DNA of 64,000 nucleotides from Terrabacter sp. Ter38 (GCF_024519435.1 NZ_JALJRZ010000009.1:1-64000); one strand, 5' to 3'; numbered from the stretch's first letter, positions 17,961 through 26,895 are shown. The notes: generated from the letters alone by a model not told the origin. Program-made: numbers and translations.

Positions 17961-18695
17961 TCAGCCGCCGATGAGTCGGCCCGTCACGGCATACGGCACC
18001 CCGACGACCTCCGACGGGCCCCCGAGGATCATCCCGAGCAGGTCGGCCGGCTTCGGGTAGTCCCGTCCGAGCGCCGCGAGGTAGGCGTCGTGCGCCGACA
18101 GCGAGGCCACCGCCGCGTCGAAGTGCTCCGAGACGTCGACGAAGTGCGTCGGCTCGGGGTCGGCCACGACGAGCAGCCGGGCGACCTGCCAGGGGTCGTG
18201 CCCCTCCTCGACGAGGTCGGGGAAGATCCACCGGTTGCCCGCGTCGGCCTTGGCATCGACGACGGCGAGACCCACCGCCCGGTGGTCGGCCTGGTTGGCG
18301 AAGCCCCCCGGGAAACGGTCGGCGTACGTCGACGTGATGACGAGGTCGGGCCTGCGGATCCGGATCTCGCGGGCGATGGCGCGCCGCAGCGGGAGGCCGT
18401 ACTCGACGACCCCGTCGGTGAAGCCGTCGAGGAACTCCACGACGTCGACGCCGACCCGGGCGGCCCCGTCCCGCTCCTCCTGCTCGCGCAGCGGGGCCGC
18501 CTGTTCGGGCGGCAGCGTGTCGATGCCCGCCTCTCCCCGGGTGGCCAGCAGGTAGGTCACCGTCTTGCCGGCCCGCACCCACCGGTCGACGGCGGCGGCC
18601 GTGCCGTACTCGAGGTCGTCGGGATGCGCCACGACGCAGAGGACGGTCTCGAAGGTGCTCTCGTCGAGTGGCTGCAGGTCTGGGTGTTCCGTCAT
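17961..18695 (-). CDS. PIG-L/LmbE-family deacetylase
   Basis: A 244-residue zinc-dependent N-acetylglucosaminyl deacetylase-like protein, with the AHPDDLE metal/catalytic motif, TRGEAG, and the third metal ligand in QADHRAVG. In mycothiol producers members are MshB (GlcNAc-Ins deacetylase) and Mca (conjugate amidase). At 244 residues it is shorter than both (about 290-300), so I do not assign mshB or mca. The ATG at 18695 is 6 nt after TAGATT (plus 18702-18707), a leaderless promoter that overlaps the divergent promoter. Confidence 0.85.
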   Translation of the reverse strand: MTEHPDLQPLDESTFETVLCVVAHPDDLEYGTAAAVDRWVRAGKTVTYLLATRGEAGIDTLPPEQAAPLREQEERDGAARVGVDVVEFLDGFTDGVVEYGLPLRRAIAREIRIRRPDLVITSTYADRFPGGFANQADHRAVGLAVVDAKADAGNRWIFPDLVEEGHDPWQVARLLVVADPEPTHFVDVSEHFDAAVASLSAHDAYLAALGRDYPKPADLLGMILGGPSEVVGVPYAVTGRLIGG

Positions 18696-18701
18696 GGACC
18701 A

Positions 18702-18711
18702 AATCTAGGGT
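18702..18711. promoter_or_regulatory. Overlapping divergent -10 elements
   Basis: The ten bases AATCTAGGGT carry a minus-strand -10 TAGATT (18702-18707) and a plus-strand -10 TAGGGT (18706-18711). They overlap by two bases. RNA polymerase cannot occupy both at once, so the PIG-L gene and the 18742 gene are expected to compete. Confidence 0.6.
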
Positions 18712-18741
18712 TGCTTGGCGAAGTCCCGGGGGGATGTGACG

Positions 18742-19167
18742 ATGGGTGCCATGCTGACCCTCGAGCTCGCCCGCCGGCTCTCCGACGCGGGACTCGCGTG
18801 GAAGCCCGTCTCGGGCGACCGCTTCGTCGTGGCCGTCAGCGGCATGGAGGACGACGTCTTCGTCATCAGCGAGATCACGGTGGACGTCCACCACTTCACG
18901 ACGGGCGACGTCATCGGCTTCAACGGCACGACCGAATGGGCCCTCGACAGCGTCGAGCAGGACAAGGCCGTGTGGCTGCCGAGGGAGGACCAGCTGCGTG
19001 ACCTGCTCGGTGAGTCCTTCGTCTCGCTCGAACAGCTCGAGGGCGGGTATGCCGTGTCGGCCCGCGGGCGTGACGGCGCGGTCGGACGCCATGCCGACAT
19101 CGACGCCGAACGCGCCTACGCGCGAGCGGTGCTCGCGCAGCTCGAAGCGTCCGCTCCCGAGGCGTAG
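18742..19167 (+). CDS. Conserved actinobacterial protein of unknown function
   Basis: A 141-residue soluble protein beginning MGAMLTLELARRLSDAGLAWKP, with VFVISEITVDVH and VIGFNGTTEWALDSVEQ as its most distinctive blocks. Homologues are widespread in actinobacteria and are sometimes named as pilus-assembly proteins; nothing in the sequence (no Walker motifs) supports that. The ATG at 18742 was preferred over 18751 because a run of six G (18728-18733) is 8 nt before it. It is divergent from the PIG-L deacetylase with overlapping -10 elements. Confidence 0.7.
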   Translation: MGAMLTLELARRLSDAGLAWKPVSGDRFVVAVSGMEDDVFVISEITVDVHHFTTGDVIGFNGTTEWALDSVEQDKAVWLPREDQLRDLLGESFVSLEQLEGGYAVSARGRDGAVGRHADIDAERAYARAVLAQLEASAPEA

Positions 19168-19191
19168 CCGGGTGGTCGAGCGCACCGGCTC

Positions 19192-19956
19192 TCAGGCGGG
19201 GCGCCAGCCTGCGATGGACATGACGGCGACGTTGGTCGCGTCGGCGAGTGCGGCGTCGGCGTCGGCGGCGAGGTCGCGCAACAACCGCGTCCGGTTCGCC
19301 GTGGTCACCGCGTCGAGCCCACTCGACCCGAGCGAGGTCCGGCCGGCGTTGCGGTGCGCCACGCGGGAGAGGTTCGCCGACAGGGCCATGATCCGCAGGG
19401 CGCGTCCGGACGTCGCCGACGGGATGCCCCACAGCGTCGTGTCGAGGTCGGCCTGCGCCTCGGCGCGCGCCTCGTCACCCCAGGGGTGGCCGCCCACCTC
19501 CTCGAAGCGCACCGTGTGGTCACGGAGGCGGACCATGAGGTCGCGCTCGATGTCCCGGAGGTCGAGCATCTCCATGCGGTGCCGGGGGAGCGGGTCCGCC
19601 TCGTAGGCCGTCCAGTCGGCGCGGACGCCCACGTCACCCTCCGGCCCGAACTCCGAGAGCGTCGGCACGAGGACCCCGCCGATGCCCGCGACGAAGACGC
19701 ACTCCCCGGCGTCCGCGGCGTGTGCCGTGGCCGCGGACGAGCCACGCGGCATACGGCTCAGGTCGCCGGGACGGGGGAGCGCCACGAACAGGGCGCGCTC
19801 GCCGAGGTCCCGCCAGACGTCGAGCCGGGCCAGGTCGCCCGCGACGTGGTCGAGGTCCGGGAAGGCCCGGGCCAGCGCCTCCGTCGTCGCGAGGTCGCCA
19901 CGCCACGAGGCCGTCACCCAGAGCGCGAGGCGCACGGACGCGGGCAGCTCGGACAC
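19192..19956 (-). CDS. Conserved hypothetical protein
   Basis: A 254-residue protein, hydrophilic, with an alanine-rich N-terminus (SELPASVRLALWVTASW) and a distinctive middle segment VRADWTAYEADPLPRHRMEMLDLRDIERDLMVRLRDHTVRFEEVGGHPWGDEAR. I do not recognise a domain. The GTG at 19956 is supported by TACGAT (plus 19963-19968) 6 nt upstream. It is convergent with the 18742 gene and divergent from the ABC ATPase. GC at third positions is normal for this genome, so it is native-looking. Confidence 0.7.
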   Translation of the reverse strand: MSELPASVRLALWVTASWRGDLATTEALARAFPDLDHVAGDLARLDVWRDLGERALFVALPRPGDLSRMPRGSSAATAHAADAGECVFVAGIGGVLVPTLSEFGPEGDVGVRADWTAYEADPLPRHRMEMLDLRDIERDLMVRLRDHTVRFEEVGGHPWGDEARAEAQADLDTTLWGIPSATSGRALRIMALSANLSRVAHRNAGRTSLGSSGLDAVTTANRTRLLRDLAADADAALADATNVAVMSIAGWRPA

Positions 19957-20016
19957 CCCGTCATCGTAGGGTGCGCCGCCGCGTCGGCTCCGGAGGCCTT
20001 GCCATAGGGTCGAGCC

Positions 20017-20802
20017 ATGAGCGACGTCCTCGCCTTCGCCGGAGTCACGGTTCGTCGCGGTGCCTCGACGCTCCTCGACGACGTCACGTGGGAGGTGGAG
20101 GAGGGGGAACGCTGGGTCGTGCTGGGCGCCAACGGTGCCGGCAAGACGACCCTGCTCCAGATCGCCGCGGCGCGGCTGCACCCGACCTCGGGGGTCGCCG
20201 GGGTCCTCGGCGAGGTGCTCGGCGCCGTCGACGTCTTCGAGCTGCGCCCACGCATCGGTCTCGCGAGCTCGTCGATGGCCGAGCGGATCCCTGGTGACGA
20301 GCTCGTCGGCAACGTCGTCGTCACCGCGTCCTACGGCATCATCGGCCGCTGGCGCGAGACCTACGACCACGTGGACTACGTACGCGCCATGGAGCTGCTC
20401 AGGACGCTCGGAGCCGAGCACCTCGCCGACCGGGCCTACGGCACGCTGAGCGAGGGGGAGCGCAAGCGCGTGCAGATCGCGCGGGCCCTGATGACCGACC
20501 CCGAGCTGATGCTGCTCGACGAGCCGGCCGCCGGACTGGACCTCGGCGGTCGCGAGGACCTCGTGCGACGGCTCGCCGACCTGGCCGCCGACACGGAGGC
20601 CCCGGCGATGGTGCTCGTGACTCACCACGTCGAGGAGATACCGCCGTCGTTCACCGACGTCCTCATGATCCGCGACGGCAAGGTCGTCGCGGCCGGCCCC
20701 ATCCCGCTGACGCTCACGGCCGAGAACCTCAGCGCGACGTTCGGGCTGCCCCTCGTGCTCGAGCAGCACGGAGAGCGGTGGTCGGCGCGCGCCGAGTCCT
20801 GA
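20017..20802 (+). CDS. ABC transporter ATP-binding protein without adjacent permease
   Basis: A single nucleotide-binding domain of 261 residues, with Walker A GANGAGKTT (37-45), signature LSEGERKR, Walker B LMLLDEP and H-loop VTHHVEE. The sequence around the Q-loop (ASSSMAERIPGDE) resembles the YlmA-type single ATPases rather than classic importers. No permease gene is adjacent; the partner may be encoded elsewhere or there may be none. The ATG follows the leaderless hexamer TAGGGT (20005-20010) by 6 nt. Confidence 0.85.
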   Translation: MSDVLAFAGVTVRRGASTLLDDVTWEVEEGERWVVLGANGAGKTTLLQIAAARLHPTSGVAGVLGEVLGAVDVFELRPRIGLASSSMAERIPGDELVGNVVVTASYGIIGRWRETYDHVDYVRAMELLRTLGAEHLADRAYGTLSEGERKRVQIARALMTDPELMLLDEPAAGLDLGGREDLVRRLADLAADTEAPAMVLVTHHVEEIPPSFTDVLMIRDGKVVAAGPIPLTLTAENLSATFGLPLVLEQHGERWSARAES

Positions 20803-20932
20803 TCGCAACCCGTCCCCACCCGGGATCCGTAGGCCCCGAGAGGGAACTGAGGCAGAATCGAGTACGTCACAGGAGTGACGCACGGGACATCGGGACCCGT
20901 TGCCGAGGCGGACGAAGGCAGGGTGGGGGCAC

Positions 20933-21382
20933 GTGGTCGAGGGACAGGCTTGGATGGTCTGGGTGGCGGTGGCTCTCGTCCTCGTCGCCATCGAGGCGGT
21001 CACGGTCGACTTCACCTTCCTCATGCTCGCCGGTGGCGCCGTCGGCGCAGCGATCGCCGCGGCGTTCGGGGCGCCCCCCGTGGTGCAGGCCATCGTCGCG
21101 GCCCTCGTGGCCGTCGCCCTCCTCGCGATCGTGCGTCCGTGGCTCAAGAACCGCCTCTCGGCCAGCACGCCGCAACAGCTCATGGGCGCCGCGGCCCACG
21201 TGGGCCGCTCGGCCATCGCCATCGACCGTGTCAACCCGGCCGGGGGCCGGGTCAAGCTCTCCGGCGAGACGTGGTCGGCACGCACGCTCGGCGACGACAT
21301 CGAGCCCGGCGAGGAGGTCGTCGTCGACTCCATCGACGGCGCCACCGCGATCGTGAGCCGCGCCCGCGTCGTGGGGAGCTGA
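20933..21382 (+). CDS. NfeD-family membrane protein
   Basis: A 149-residue protein with an N-terminal membrane region (about residues 7-70, three helices) and a C-terminal OB-fold (IAIDRVNPAGGRVKLSGETWSARTLGD...GATAIVSR), the short NfeD1b form. NfeD proteins pair with SPFH/stomatin proteins in membrane microdomains, and such a gene follows 124 bp downstream. The GTG at 20933 (VVEGQAWMVWV) has a G-rich stretch upstream and removes a non-conserved arginine-rich extension from an earlier ATG. Confidence 0.85.
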   Translation: MVEGQAWMVWVAVALVLVAIEAVTVDFTFLMLAGGAVGAAIAAAFGAPPVVQAIVAALVAVALLAIVRPWLKNRLSASTPQQLMGAAAHVGRSAIAIDRVNPAGGRVKLSGETWSARTLGDDIEPGEEVVVDSIDGATAIVSRARVVGS

Positions 21383-21426
21383 GCCGGCCTCCGGCTCCGC
21401 GCCCGGCGACGCCGCCGAACCAACGA

Positions 21427-21444
21427 GCGGATCGACCGATCCGC
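21427..21444. other. Inverted repeat between nfeD and SPFH genes
   Basis: GCGGATCG (21427-21434) and its reverse complement CGATCCGC (21437-21444) are separated by AC. A short perfect palindrome without T-tract in the 123-bp gap; either an operator or a weak attenuator. Confidence 0.4.
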
Positions 21445-21505
21445 CCGCACCAACCGTGCTTCCTCGGGGGAGCGCGGACCGCACAGGGAGAAGGTCGAGA
21501 AGGTC

Positions 21506-22672
21506 GTGGACCCGGTACTCATCATTCCGATTCTCATCGTCGTCGTGGCGTTCGTGGTCGTGCTGCGCACCGTGCGCATCGTGCCGCAGCAGACGGCACA
21601 GATCGTCGAGCGACTCGGCGGCTACAACAAGACGTTGACGGCAGGTATCCACTTCCTGATCCCGTTCGTCGACAAGGTTCGTGCGAACATCGATCTGCGT
21701 GAGCAGGTCGTGACCTTCCCGCCGCAGCCCGTCATCACCAGCGACAACCTCGTCGTCAATATCGACACCGTCATCTACTACTCGGTCACGGACGCCAAGG
21801 CCGCCGTCTACGAGATCGCCAACTTCATCCAGGGCATCGAGCAGCTGACGGTCACCACGCTGCGCAACGTCATCGGCTCGCTCGACCTCGAGCAGGCCCT
21901 GACGAGCCGCGACCAGATCAACGGCCAGCTGCGCGGCGTCCTCGACGAGGCCACCGGCAACTGGGGCATCCGCGTCAACCGTGTCGAGCTCAAGGCCATC
22001 GACCCGCCGCACTCGGTCCAGGAGACGATGGAGAAGCAGATGCGCGCGGAGCGCGACCGTCGTGCCGCGATCCTCACCGCGGAGGGCTTCAAGCAGTCGG
22101 CCATCCTCACCGCCGAGGGTGAGAAGCAGAGCCAGATCCTGCGGGCCGAGGGCTCGGCGCAGGCCCGCATCCTCGAGGCCCAGGGCCAGGCCCGCGCCAT
22201 CCAGCAGGTGTTCGCTGCGATCCATCGCGGCAAGCCCACCCAGAAGCTGCTCGCCTACCAGTACCTCCAGGTGCTGCCGCAGCTCGCTCGCGGCGACTCC
22301 AACAAGATGTGGATCATCCCGTCCGAGCTGACCGATGCGCTCAAGGGCATCGGCAACGCACTCGGCGGCAGCGAGCAGGGCCCGATGGTCGACGACGAGG
22401 AGCAGTGGGTCGACACCGGCGACGCCGTGGACAACGCCTTTGCCGAGACGGTGCTCGAGGATCCCGCCAAGGCGCTGGCCGAGGCCCGTGGCCAGGCCGC
22501 GCAGGCGAGCGCCGAGTCGACCGAGCACGCCGCTCCCATGGGTCGCCAGCAGCCACCGCTGCACTCAGGCGCCGACGTGCCCCCGCCGCCCGCCGCCACG
22601 CCGCCGGTCATGCCTCCGGCATCCGCGGACGACCTGCCCGGCGCACCGCCGGAGCCCCCGACCGGACGCTGA
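21506..22672 (+). CDS. SPFH/stomatin-family protein
   Basis: A membrane scaffold or protease-associated protein of 388 residues. One N-terminal helix (residues 3-20) precedes a band-7 domain (IVPQQTAQIVERLGGYNKTLTAGIHFLIPFVDKV, typical of the QmcA/paraslipin branch). A coiled region rich in AEGxKQSxILxAEG repeats (about 185-230) follows, then a low-complexity proline/alanine tail. The GTG at 21506 follows a GAGAAGGTCGAGAAGG purine-rich site. Paired with the NfeD gene upstream, the classical operon partner. Confidence 0.9.
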   Translation: MDPVLIIPILIVVVAFVVVLRTVRIVPQQTAQIVERLGGYNKTLTAGIHFLIPFVDKVRANIDLREQVVTFPPQPVITSDNLVVNIDTVIYYSVTDAKAAVYEIANFIQGIEQLTVTTLRNVIGSLDLEQALTSRDQINGQLRGVLDEATGNWGIRVNRVELKAIDPPHSVQETMEKQMRAERDRRAAILTAEGFKQSAILTAEGEKQSQILRAEGSAQARILEAQGQARAIQQVFAAIHRGKPTQKLLAYQYLQVLPQLARGDSNKMWIIPSELTDALKGIGNALGGSEQGPMVDDEEQWVDTGDAVDNAFAETVLEDPAKALAEARGQAAQASAESTEHAAPMGRQQPPLHSGADVPPPPAATPPVMPPASADDLPGAPPEPPTGR

Positions 22673-22731
22673 CCGACACTTCCGGCGACACCGCCCCGAC
22701 GACACCCGGTCGCCCTCTGTAGGGTGACCGG

Positions 22732-23502
22732 GTGTCGTTCTGGTCCGCTGTCGCCATCGCGCTGGCCGGGACCGGGGCCGGCATCATCAACACGATCGTC
22801 GGGTCGGGCACGCTCATCACGTTCCCGACGCTGCTCTTCTTCGGGGTCAACCCGCTCGTCGCCAACGTCTCGAACAACATCGGCCTCGTCGCCGGGGGCG
22901 TGACCGGGGCGTGGGGCTACCGCAGGGAGCTCGACGGCCAGGCGCGCACCCTGCGCCGCCTCATGCCGATGTCGTTCCTCGGCTCGGTCGTGGGGGCTGG
23001 ACTGCTGCTCGTCCTGCCCGCTGCGGCGTTCCGGGCGATCGTCCCGGTGCTCATCCTCATCGGGCTCGTGCTCGTGGTCGCCGGCCCGCACATCCAGGCC
23101 AGGGTCCACCGGGAGGGGGTCGAGGGGGCGGTGCCCCGCTGGCACGCGCCGGCGATGGCGGCCGGTGTCTTCGCCGCCGGCGTCTACGGGGGCTACTTCG
23201 GGGCGGCCCAGGGGGTCCTGCTCATGGGCCTGCTCAGCGCGCTCAGCCTCGAGCCACTGCAGCGGCTCAACGGCTACAAGAACGTCCTCGCGCTCGTCGT
23301 CAACGTCGTCGCAGCAGGGGTGTTCATCCTCTTCGCGCGCGACCACATCGACTGGCTCATCGTCCTCCTCATCGGCGTCGGTGCCTTCGTGGGCGGCATC
23401 ATCGGGGCAGGGGTGGGCCGGCGCATCCCGCCGAACGTCCTCCGCGGTCTCATCATCGCCATCGGCCTCGTCGCCGTCGTCAAGCTCGTCTGGTTCCCCT
23501 GA
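22732..23502 (+). CDS. TauE/SafE-family sulfite exporter-like permease
   Basis: A 256-residue polytopic membrane protein with about eight helices in two related halves. The first half opens with GAGIINTIVGSGTLITFPTLLFFG and SNNIGLVAGG, and the second with GVYGGYFGAAQGVLLMGLL, the repeated signature of the TauE/SafE (DUF81) family of putative anion or sulfonate transporters. The substrate is not predictable. The GTG start lies 6 nt after TAGGGT (22720-22725), so the transcript is expected to be leaderless. Confidence 0.87.
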   Translation: MSFWSAVAIALAGTGAGIINTIVGSGTLITFPTLLFFGVNPLVANVSNNIGLVAGGVTGAWGYRRELDGQARTLRRLMPMSFLGSVVGAGLLLVLPAAAFRAIVPVLILIGLVLVVAGPHIQARVHREGVEGAVPRWHAPAMAAGVFAAGVYGGYFGAAQGVLLMGLLSALSLEPLQRLNGYKNVLALVVNVVAAGVFILFARDHIDWLIVLLIGVGAFVGGIIGAGVGRRIPPNVLRGLIIAIGLVAVVKLVWFP

Positions 23503-23574
23503 CGGTTCTCGACAGCTGCGGCCCCGCTCCGGTGGATGTCAGGCGTAGGTGCGACCGGCACTAGCCTGTCGGGC

Positions 23575-24393
23575 GTGCCGATCGAGATCACCGACTCCAC
23601 CGACCCGCGGCTGACCGACTACGTGTCGTTGACCGACGTCGTGCTGCGGAGGCGGCACGAGCCCGAGCGCGGCCTCTACATCGCGGAGAGCCAGAAGGTC
23701 ATCCGCCGGGCGCTGCGAGCCGGGCACCGACCGCGGTCCTACCTCATGGCCAGGCGCTGGCTCGACGACCTGTCCGACATCGTCGCGGACGCGGAGGCCG
23801 ACGGCGTCCCGGTCTACTTCGCCGAGCACGACGTCATCGAGCAGCTGACCGGCTTCCACCTCCACCGCGGCGCCCTCGCCGCGATGCAGCGCCCCGCCCT
23901 GCCGACCGTCGAGTCGCTCATCACCGACGCGCGCCGGGTCATCGTCCTCGAGGACGTCGTCGACCACACGAACGTCGGTGCGATCTTCCGGTCGGCCGCC
24001 GCGCTCGGGGTCGACGCCGTGCTCATCACACCGCGATGCGCCGACCCCCTCTACCGCCGCTCGATCCGCGTGTCCATGGGCACGGTCTTCCAGGTCCCGT
24101 GGACCCGGATCGACCCGTGGCCGCAGGGCATGGCCCTGCTCCACGACGCCGGTCTCACCGTCGCAGCCATGGCGCTGTCGGACGAGTCCGTCTCGCTCGA
24201 CGACCTCGAGAGCGGGCCGCCCGAGCGGCTCGCGCTCGTCGTCGGCACGGAGGGCGACGGCCTCTCGCACCGCACGGTTGCCGACGCCGACCTCACCCTG
24301 CGCATCCCCATGGCCGGAGGCGTCGACTCGCTCAACGTCGCCGCGGCCAGTGCGGTCGCGATGTGGGCCCTGCGCCCACGGCCCCGGGGCTGA
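23575..24393 (+). CDS. TrmH/SpoU-family RNA 2'-O-methyltransferase
   Basis: A 272-residue SPOUT methyltransferase with an N-terminal L30e-like substrate domain (residues 10-100) and a knotted catalytic domain. The three SPOUT motifs are visible: VDHTNVGAIFRSAAALGVDAVLI, LALVVGTEGDGLS and RIPMAGGVDSLNVAAASAVAMW. The target (rRNA or tRNA) is not assignable. The GTG at 23575 follows TAGCCT (23562-23567) by 7 nt; a longer frame from 23536 would start upstream of that promoter and was rejected. Confidence 0.9.
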   Translation: MPIEITDSTDPRLTDYVSLTDVVLRRRHEPERGLYIAESQKVIRRALRAGHRPRSYLMARRWLDDLSDIVADAEADGVPVYFAEHDVIEQLTGFHLHRGALAAMQRPALPTVESLITDARRVIVLEDVVDHTNVGAIFRSAAALGVDAVLITPRCADPLYRRSIRVSMGTVFQVPWTRIDPWPQGMALLHDAGLTVAAMALSDESVSLDDLESGPPERLALVVGTEGDGLSHRTVADADLTLRIPMAGGVDSLNVAAASAVAMWALRPRPRG

Positions 24394-24429
24394 CCGGTCC
24401 AGTCGGCCGGTCGGGCTCGATCGGGTCCG

Positions 24430-24807
24430 TCAGGCTCGGACGAGCCGGCCGAGCAGGCGCTCGAGCTCGACGGCGGGGTCGTCGCACAGACCCCCGTGGA
24501 CGGGTCCGGGCTGCACGACCGTCGAGCGCGGTGCGATGATCCAGCCGAACCGCTGGCCCGGCTTGTCGAGGGTCGGCAGTCCGCGCCCCGTCTCGCCTCG
24601 GCACACGGCCCGGACGCGTTCGAGCATCGATCGCACGCCCTCGAGGTCGCACGTCGGCGACAGTGCCTCCGCACGGCGCTCGTCGAGCTCCCAGGCGGCA
24701 TCGAGGAAGCCCGCGTCCTGCGAGTAGAGCACGACGCCGACGTTGATGAACTCCTCCCGGTCGACCCGGGGGACGAGCCGGAGCAGGACGTACTGGTACG
24801 CGTTCAC
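24430..24807 (-). CDS. DUF3037 domain protein
   Basis: A 125-residue protein opening VNAYQYVLLRLVPRVDREEFINVGVVLYS, the signature of DUF3037. The family has no established function and is often encoded beside a HipA-like kinase, as here. Its GTG (24805-24807) overlaps the stop of the HipA-like gene (24804-24806), so translation is coupled and a common complex or pathway is likely. Confidence 0.85.
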   Translation of the reverse strand: MNAYQYVLLRLVPRVDREEFINVGVVLYSQDAGFLDAAWELDERRAEALSPTCDLEGVRSMLERVRAVCRGETGRGLPTLDKPGQRFGWIIAPRSTVVQPGPVHGGLCDDPAVELERLLGRLVRA

Positions 24808-25574
24808 GCGGCGACACCCGTCGGCACCCAGGTGAGCGGCCCGTCGAGGCGGGCCCGCAGCATCCGGGCGTATGCCGCCCGCACCGCGGCCGCGTCGGCG
24901 AGGTCGGGCGTGGCCTCGATCCATTCCTCGGGCACGTCGGCGACGACGGCCTCGACGGCGTCGGGCGTCAGCCGCGCCGCGAGCTCGTCGTGGCGCGCAG
25001 CCACGTCGCCCGCGACGTCGCGCAGGACGTGGCGGCTGGCGTCGAACGGTTGGGCCGCGAAGCGCTCGGGAGCCGGTGCCCTGCTCGGCCACGAGTGGTG
25101 GAAGTAGAGGGCGGCTCCGTGGTCGATGGCCCACGTGCGTCCGTGCCAGACGAGCAGGTTGGGGTTGGACCACGTGCGGTCGACGTTGGCGGTCAGCGCG
25201 TCGAGCCAGATGATCCGCTCGGCGAGATCGGCGTCGGGCGGCCGTGAGCCGTCGTAGCCGAGCGAACCCGGCAGGAAGTCGACGCCGAGGTTGGTCCCGA
25301 CCGAGGCGGTGAGCAGGTCCTGGACCTCCTCGTCGGCCTCGTACTTCGCGATGCGAGGGTCGAGGCGCACGACGGCCAGGTCGGGCACGGGCACCTCGAG
25401 CAGCCGGGCGATCCCGGCGACGAGCACCTCGGCGACGAGGACCTTGAGGCCTTGGCCGGCGCCGCGGAACTTCAGGACGTAGGTGCCGTGGTCGTCGGCC
25501 TCCACGATGCCGGGCAGCGAGCCGCCCTCCTTGAGCGGCGTCACGTAGCGGGTGGCGGTCAGCTCGGGAAGCAC
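24804..25574 (-). CDS. HipA-like / PI3-4-kinase-fold protein
   Basis: A 256-residue protein resembling stand-alone HipA-family kinases: GTYVLKFRGAGQGLKVLVAEVLVAG (ATP-binding Lys and Glu), NVDRTWSNPNLLVW (catalytic Asp/Asn loop region) and WAIDHGAALYF (DHG, equivalent to the metal-binding DFG/DFD). It is much shorter than E. coli HipA (440 residues), lacking its N-terminal subdomain. There is no HipB-like antitoxin gene; the partner is the DUF3037 gene, overlapping by 4 bp. The GTG at 25574 follows TAGGCT (plus 25581-25586) by 6 nt. Toxin, regulatory kinase or metabolic kinase are all possible. Confidence 0.8.
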   Translation of the reverse strand: MLPELTATRYVTPLKEGGSLPGIVEADDHGTYVLKFRGAGQGLKVLVAEVLVAGIARLLEVPVPDLAVVRLDPRIAKYEADEEVQDLLTASVGTNLGVDFLPGSLGYDGSRPPDADLAERIIWLDALTANVDRTWSNPNLLVWHGRTWAIDHGAALYFHHSWPSRAPAPERFAAQPFDASRHVLRDVAGDVAARHDELAARLTPDAVEAVVADVPEEWIEATPDLADAAAVRAAYARMLRARLDGPLTWVPTGVAA

Positions 25575-25578
25575 GGCG

Positions 25579-26847
25579 TCAGCCTAGTGGCCGCTCGTGG
25601 TCGAGCACCGTGGCCCTCGTCCAGAGCCGGCCGAGCATCATCGCGCTCACCCCGTAGAGGCAGGCGAAGGCCACGAGCGGCCACCAGGCGAGCCCGCTCT
25701 CGGGGAGGACGAGCGCGCCCAGGGCTGCCGCCGCGACCATGCCGGCGTTGTAGACGACGTCGTAGGCGGAGAAGGCGCGGCCGAGCAGGTGGTCGTCGAC
25801 GTGGGCCTGCAGCAGCGAGTCGACGGTGATCTTGACGCACTGGGAGGTGAAGGAGACGACGAAGCCGACGACGACGATGCTCCACGGCGTGAGGAACGGC
25901 CCCAGCACGGCGCACACGAGCGCGCCCAGCGCGAGCATCCGGGCGGCATACGGCACAGCGGTCAGGCGGGGGGCGAGCCACGGGGTGACGAAGGCCGCGG
26001 ACGCGAATCCCAGCGCGGATGCGCCGGCGGCGACGCCGAAGCCCTGCGCTCCGTGACCGGACTCGAACGGTCCGCGGAAGAGCAGGAGGGTCTGCAGCAG
26101 CAGGAAGCCGAAGGGGAGCCGGGTCAGGAAGACGAGCGCGAGCAGCAGGCGCGCGCGGCGCGGCAGGGTGTGCACGGCCTCGACGAGGCCGGTCACGACC
26201 GACCTCGTGATCTGCCCGACCGACGGTGCGCCGCTCGTGTCGTCGGGGCCGATGAACGGCAGGCGGGTCGCCGCCCAGGCGGCCACGAGGACCCCCGCGG
26301 CGCCGAGGAGCACGTCGACGACGTCGCTGCCGCCGAGGGCCCGGACCCCCGTGCCGACCCCGCCACCGAGGAGGTACGCGAGGGAGCCGCACGTGGGAGC
26401 GACGGAGTTCGCGCGCACGAGGTCCTCGCGCGGCACCACGTGCGGCATGGCCGAGGAAAGCCCCGCGAGGATGAAGCGGTTGACGGAGAAGACGAGGAGG
26501 ACGAGGCCGAAGAACGCCGGGCCGGTCTCGGCCCCGGTGACGAGGACGGAGACGCCGAGGATCGCGGCGGCCCGGATGACCTGGCTGACGACGATGACGC
26601 GCTTGCGCGGCCAGCGGTCGAGGAGCACCCCGACGAACGGCCCGAGGGCCGAGTAGGGCAGCAGCACGATCGCGAAGGCGAGGGCGATCCCACGCGCGTC
26701 GGCGGCCTTCTCGGGGTTGAAGAGGATGTGGCTGGCCAGGGCGACCTGGAAGATGCCGTCGCTGAACGACGAGGTGACCCGGCTGACGAAGAGCCGACGG
26801 AACCCGCGCCCCTGGAGCAGGGTGAACAGGGCGCGCAGGAAGGTCAC
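25579..26847 (-). CDS. MFS transporter
   Basis: A 422-residue major facilitator protein with about 12 hydrophobic helices. The motif LDRWPRKRVIVVSQVIRA in the loop after helix 2 is the MFS motif A region (GxLxDRxxRK-like). The overall pattern resembles MFS_3 (enterobactin exporter-like) drug/siderophore exporters. The GTG at 26847 has TACGCT (plus 26855-26860) 7 nt upstream. The stop at 25579 overlaps the spacer to the next gene's promoter. The substrate is unknown. Confidence 0.85.
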   Translation of the reverse strand: MTFLRALFTLLQGRGFRRLFVSRVTSSFSDGIFQVALASHILFNPEKAADARGIALAFAIVLLPYSALGPFVGVLLDRWPRKRVIVVSQVIRAAAILGVSVLVTGAETGPAFFGLVLLVFSVNRFILAGLSSAMPHVVPREDLVRANSVAPTCGSLAYLLGGGVGTGVRALGGSDVVDVLLGAAGVLVAAWAATRLPFIGPDDTSGAPSVGQITRSVVTGLVEAVHTLPRRARLLLALVFLTRLPFGFLLLQTLLLFRGPFESGHGAQGFGVAAGASALGFASAAFVTPWLAPRLTAVPYAARMLALGALVCAVLGPFLTPWSIVVVGFVVSFTSQCVKITVDSLLQAHVDDHLLGRAFSAYDVVYNAGMVAAAALGALVLPESGLAWWPLVAFACLYGVSAMMLGRLWTRATVLDHERPLG

Positions 26848-26895
26848 GCGGCACAGCGTACGGTCACCGGCGGGATGCCCGGCGACGGGACGCGG

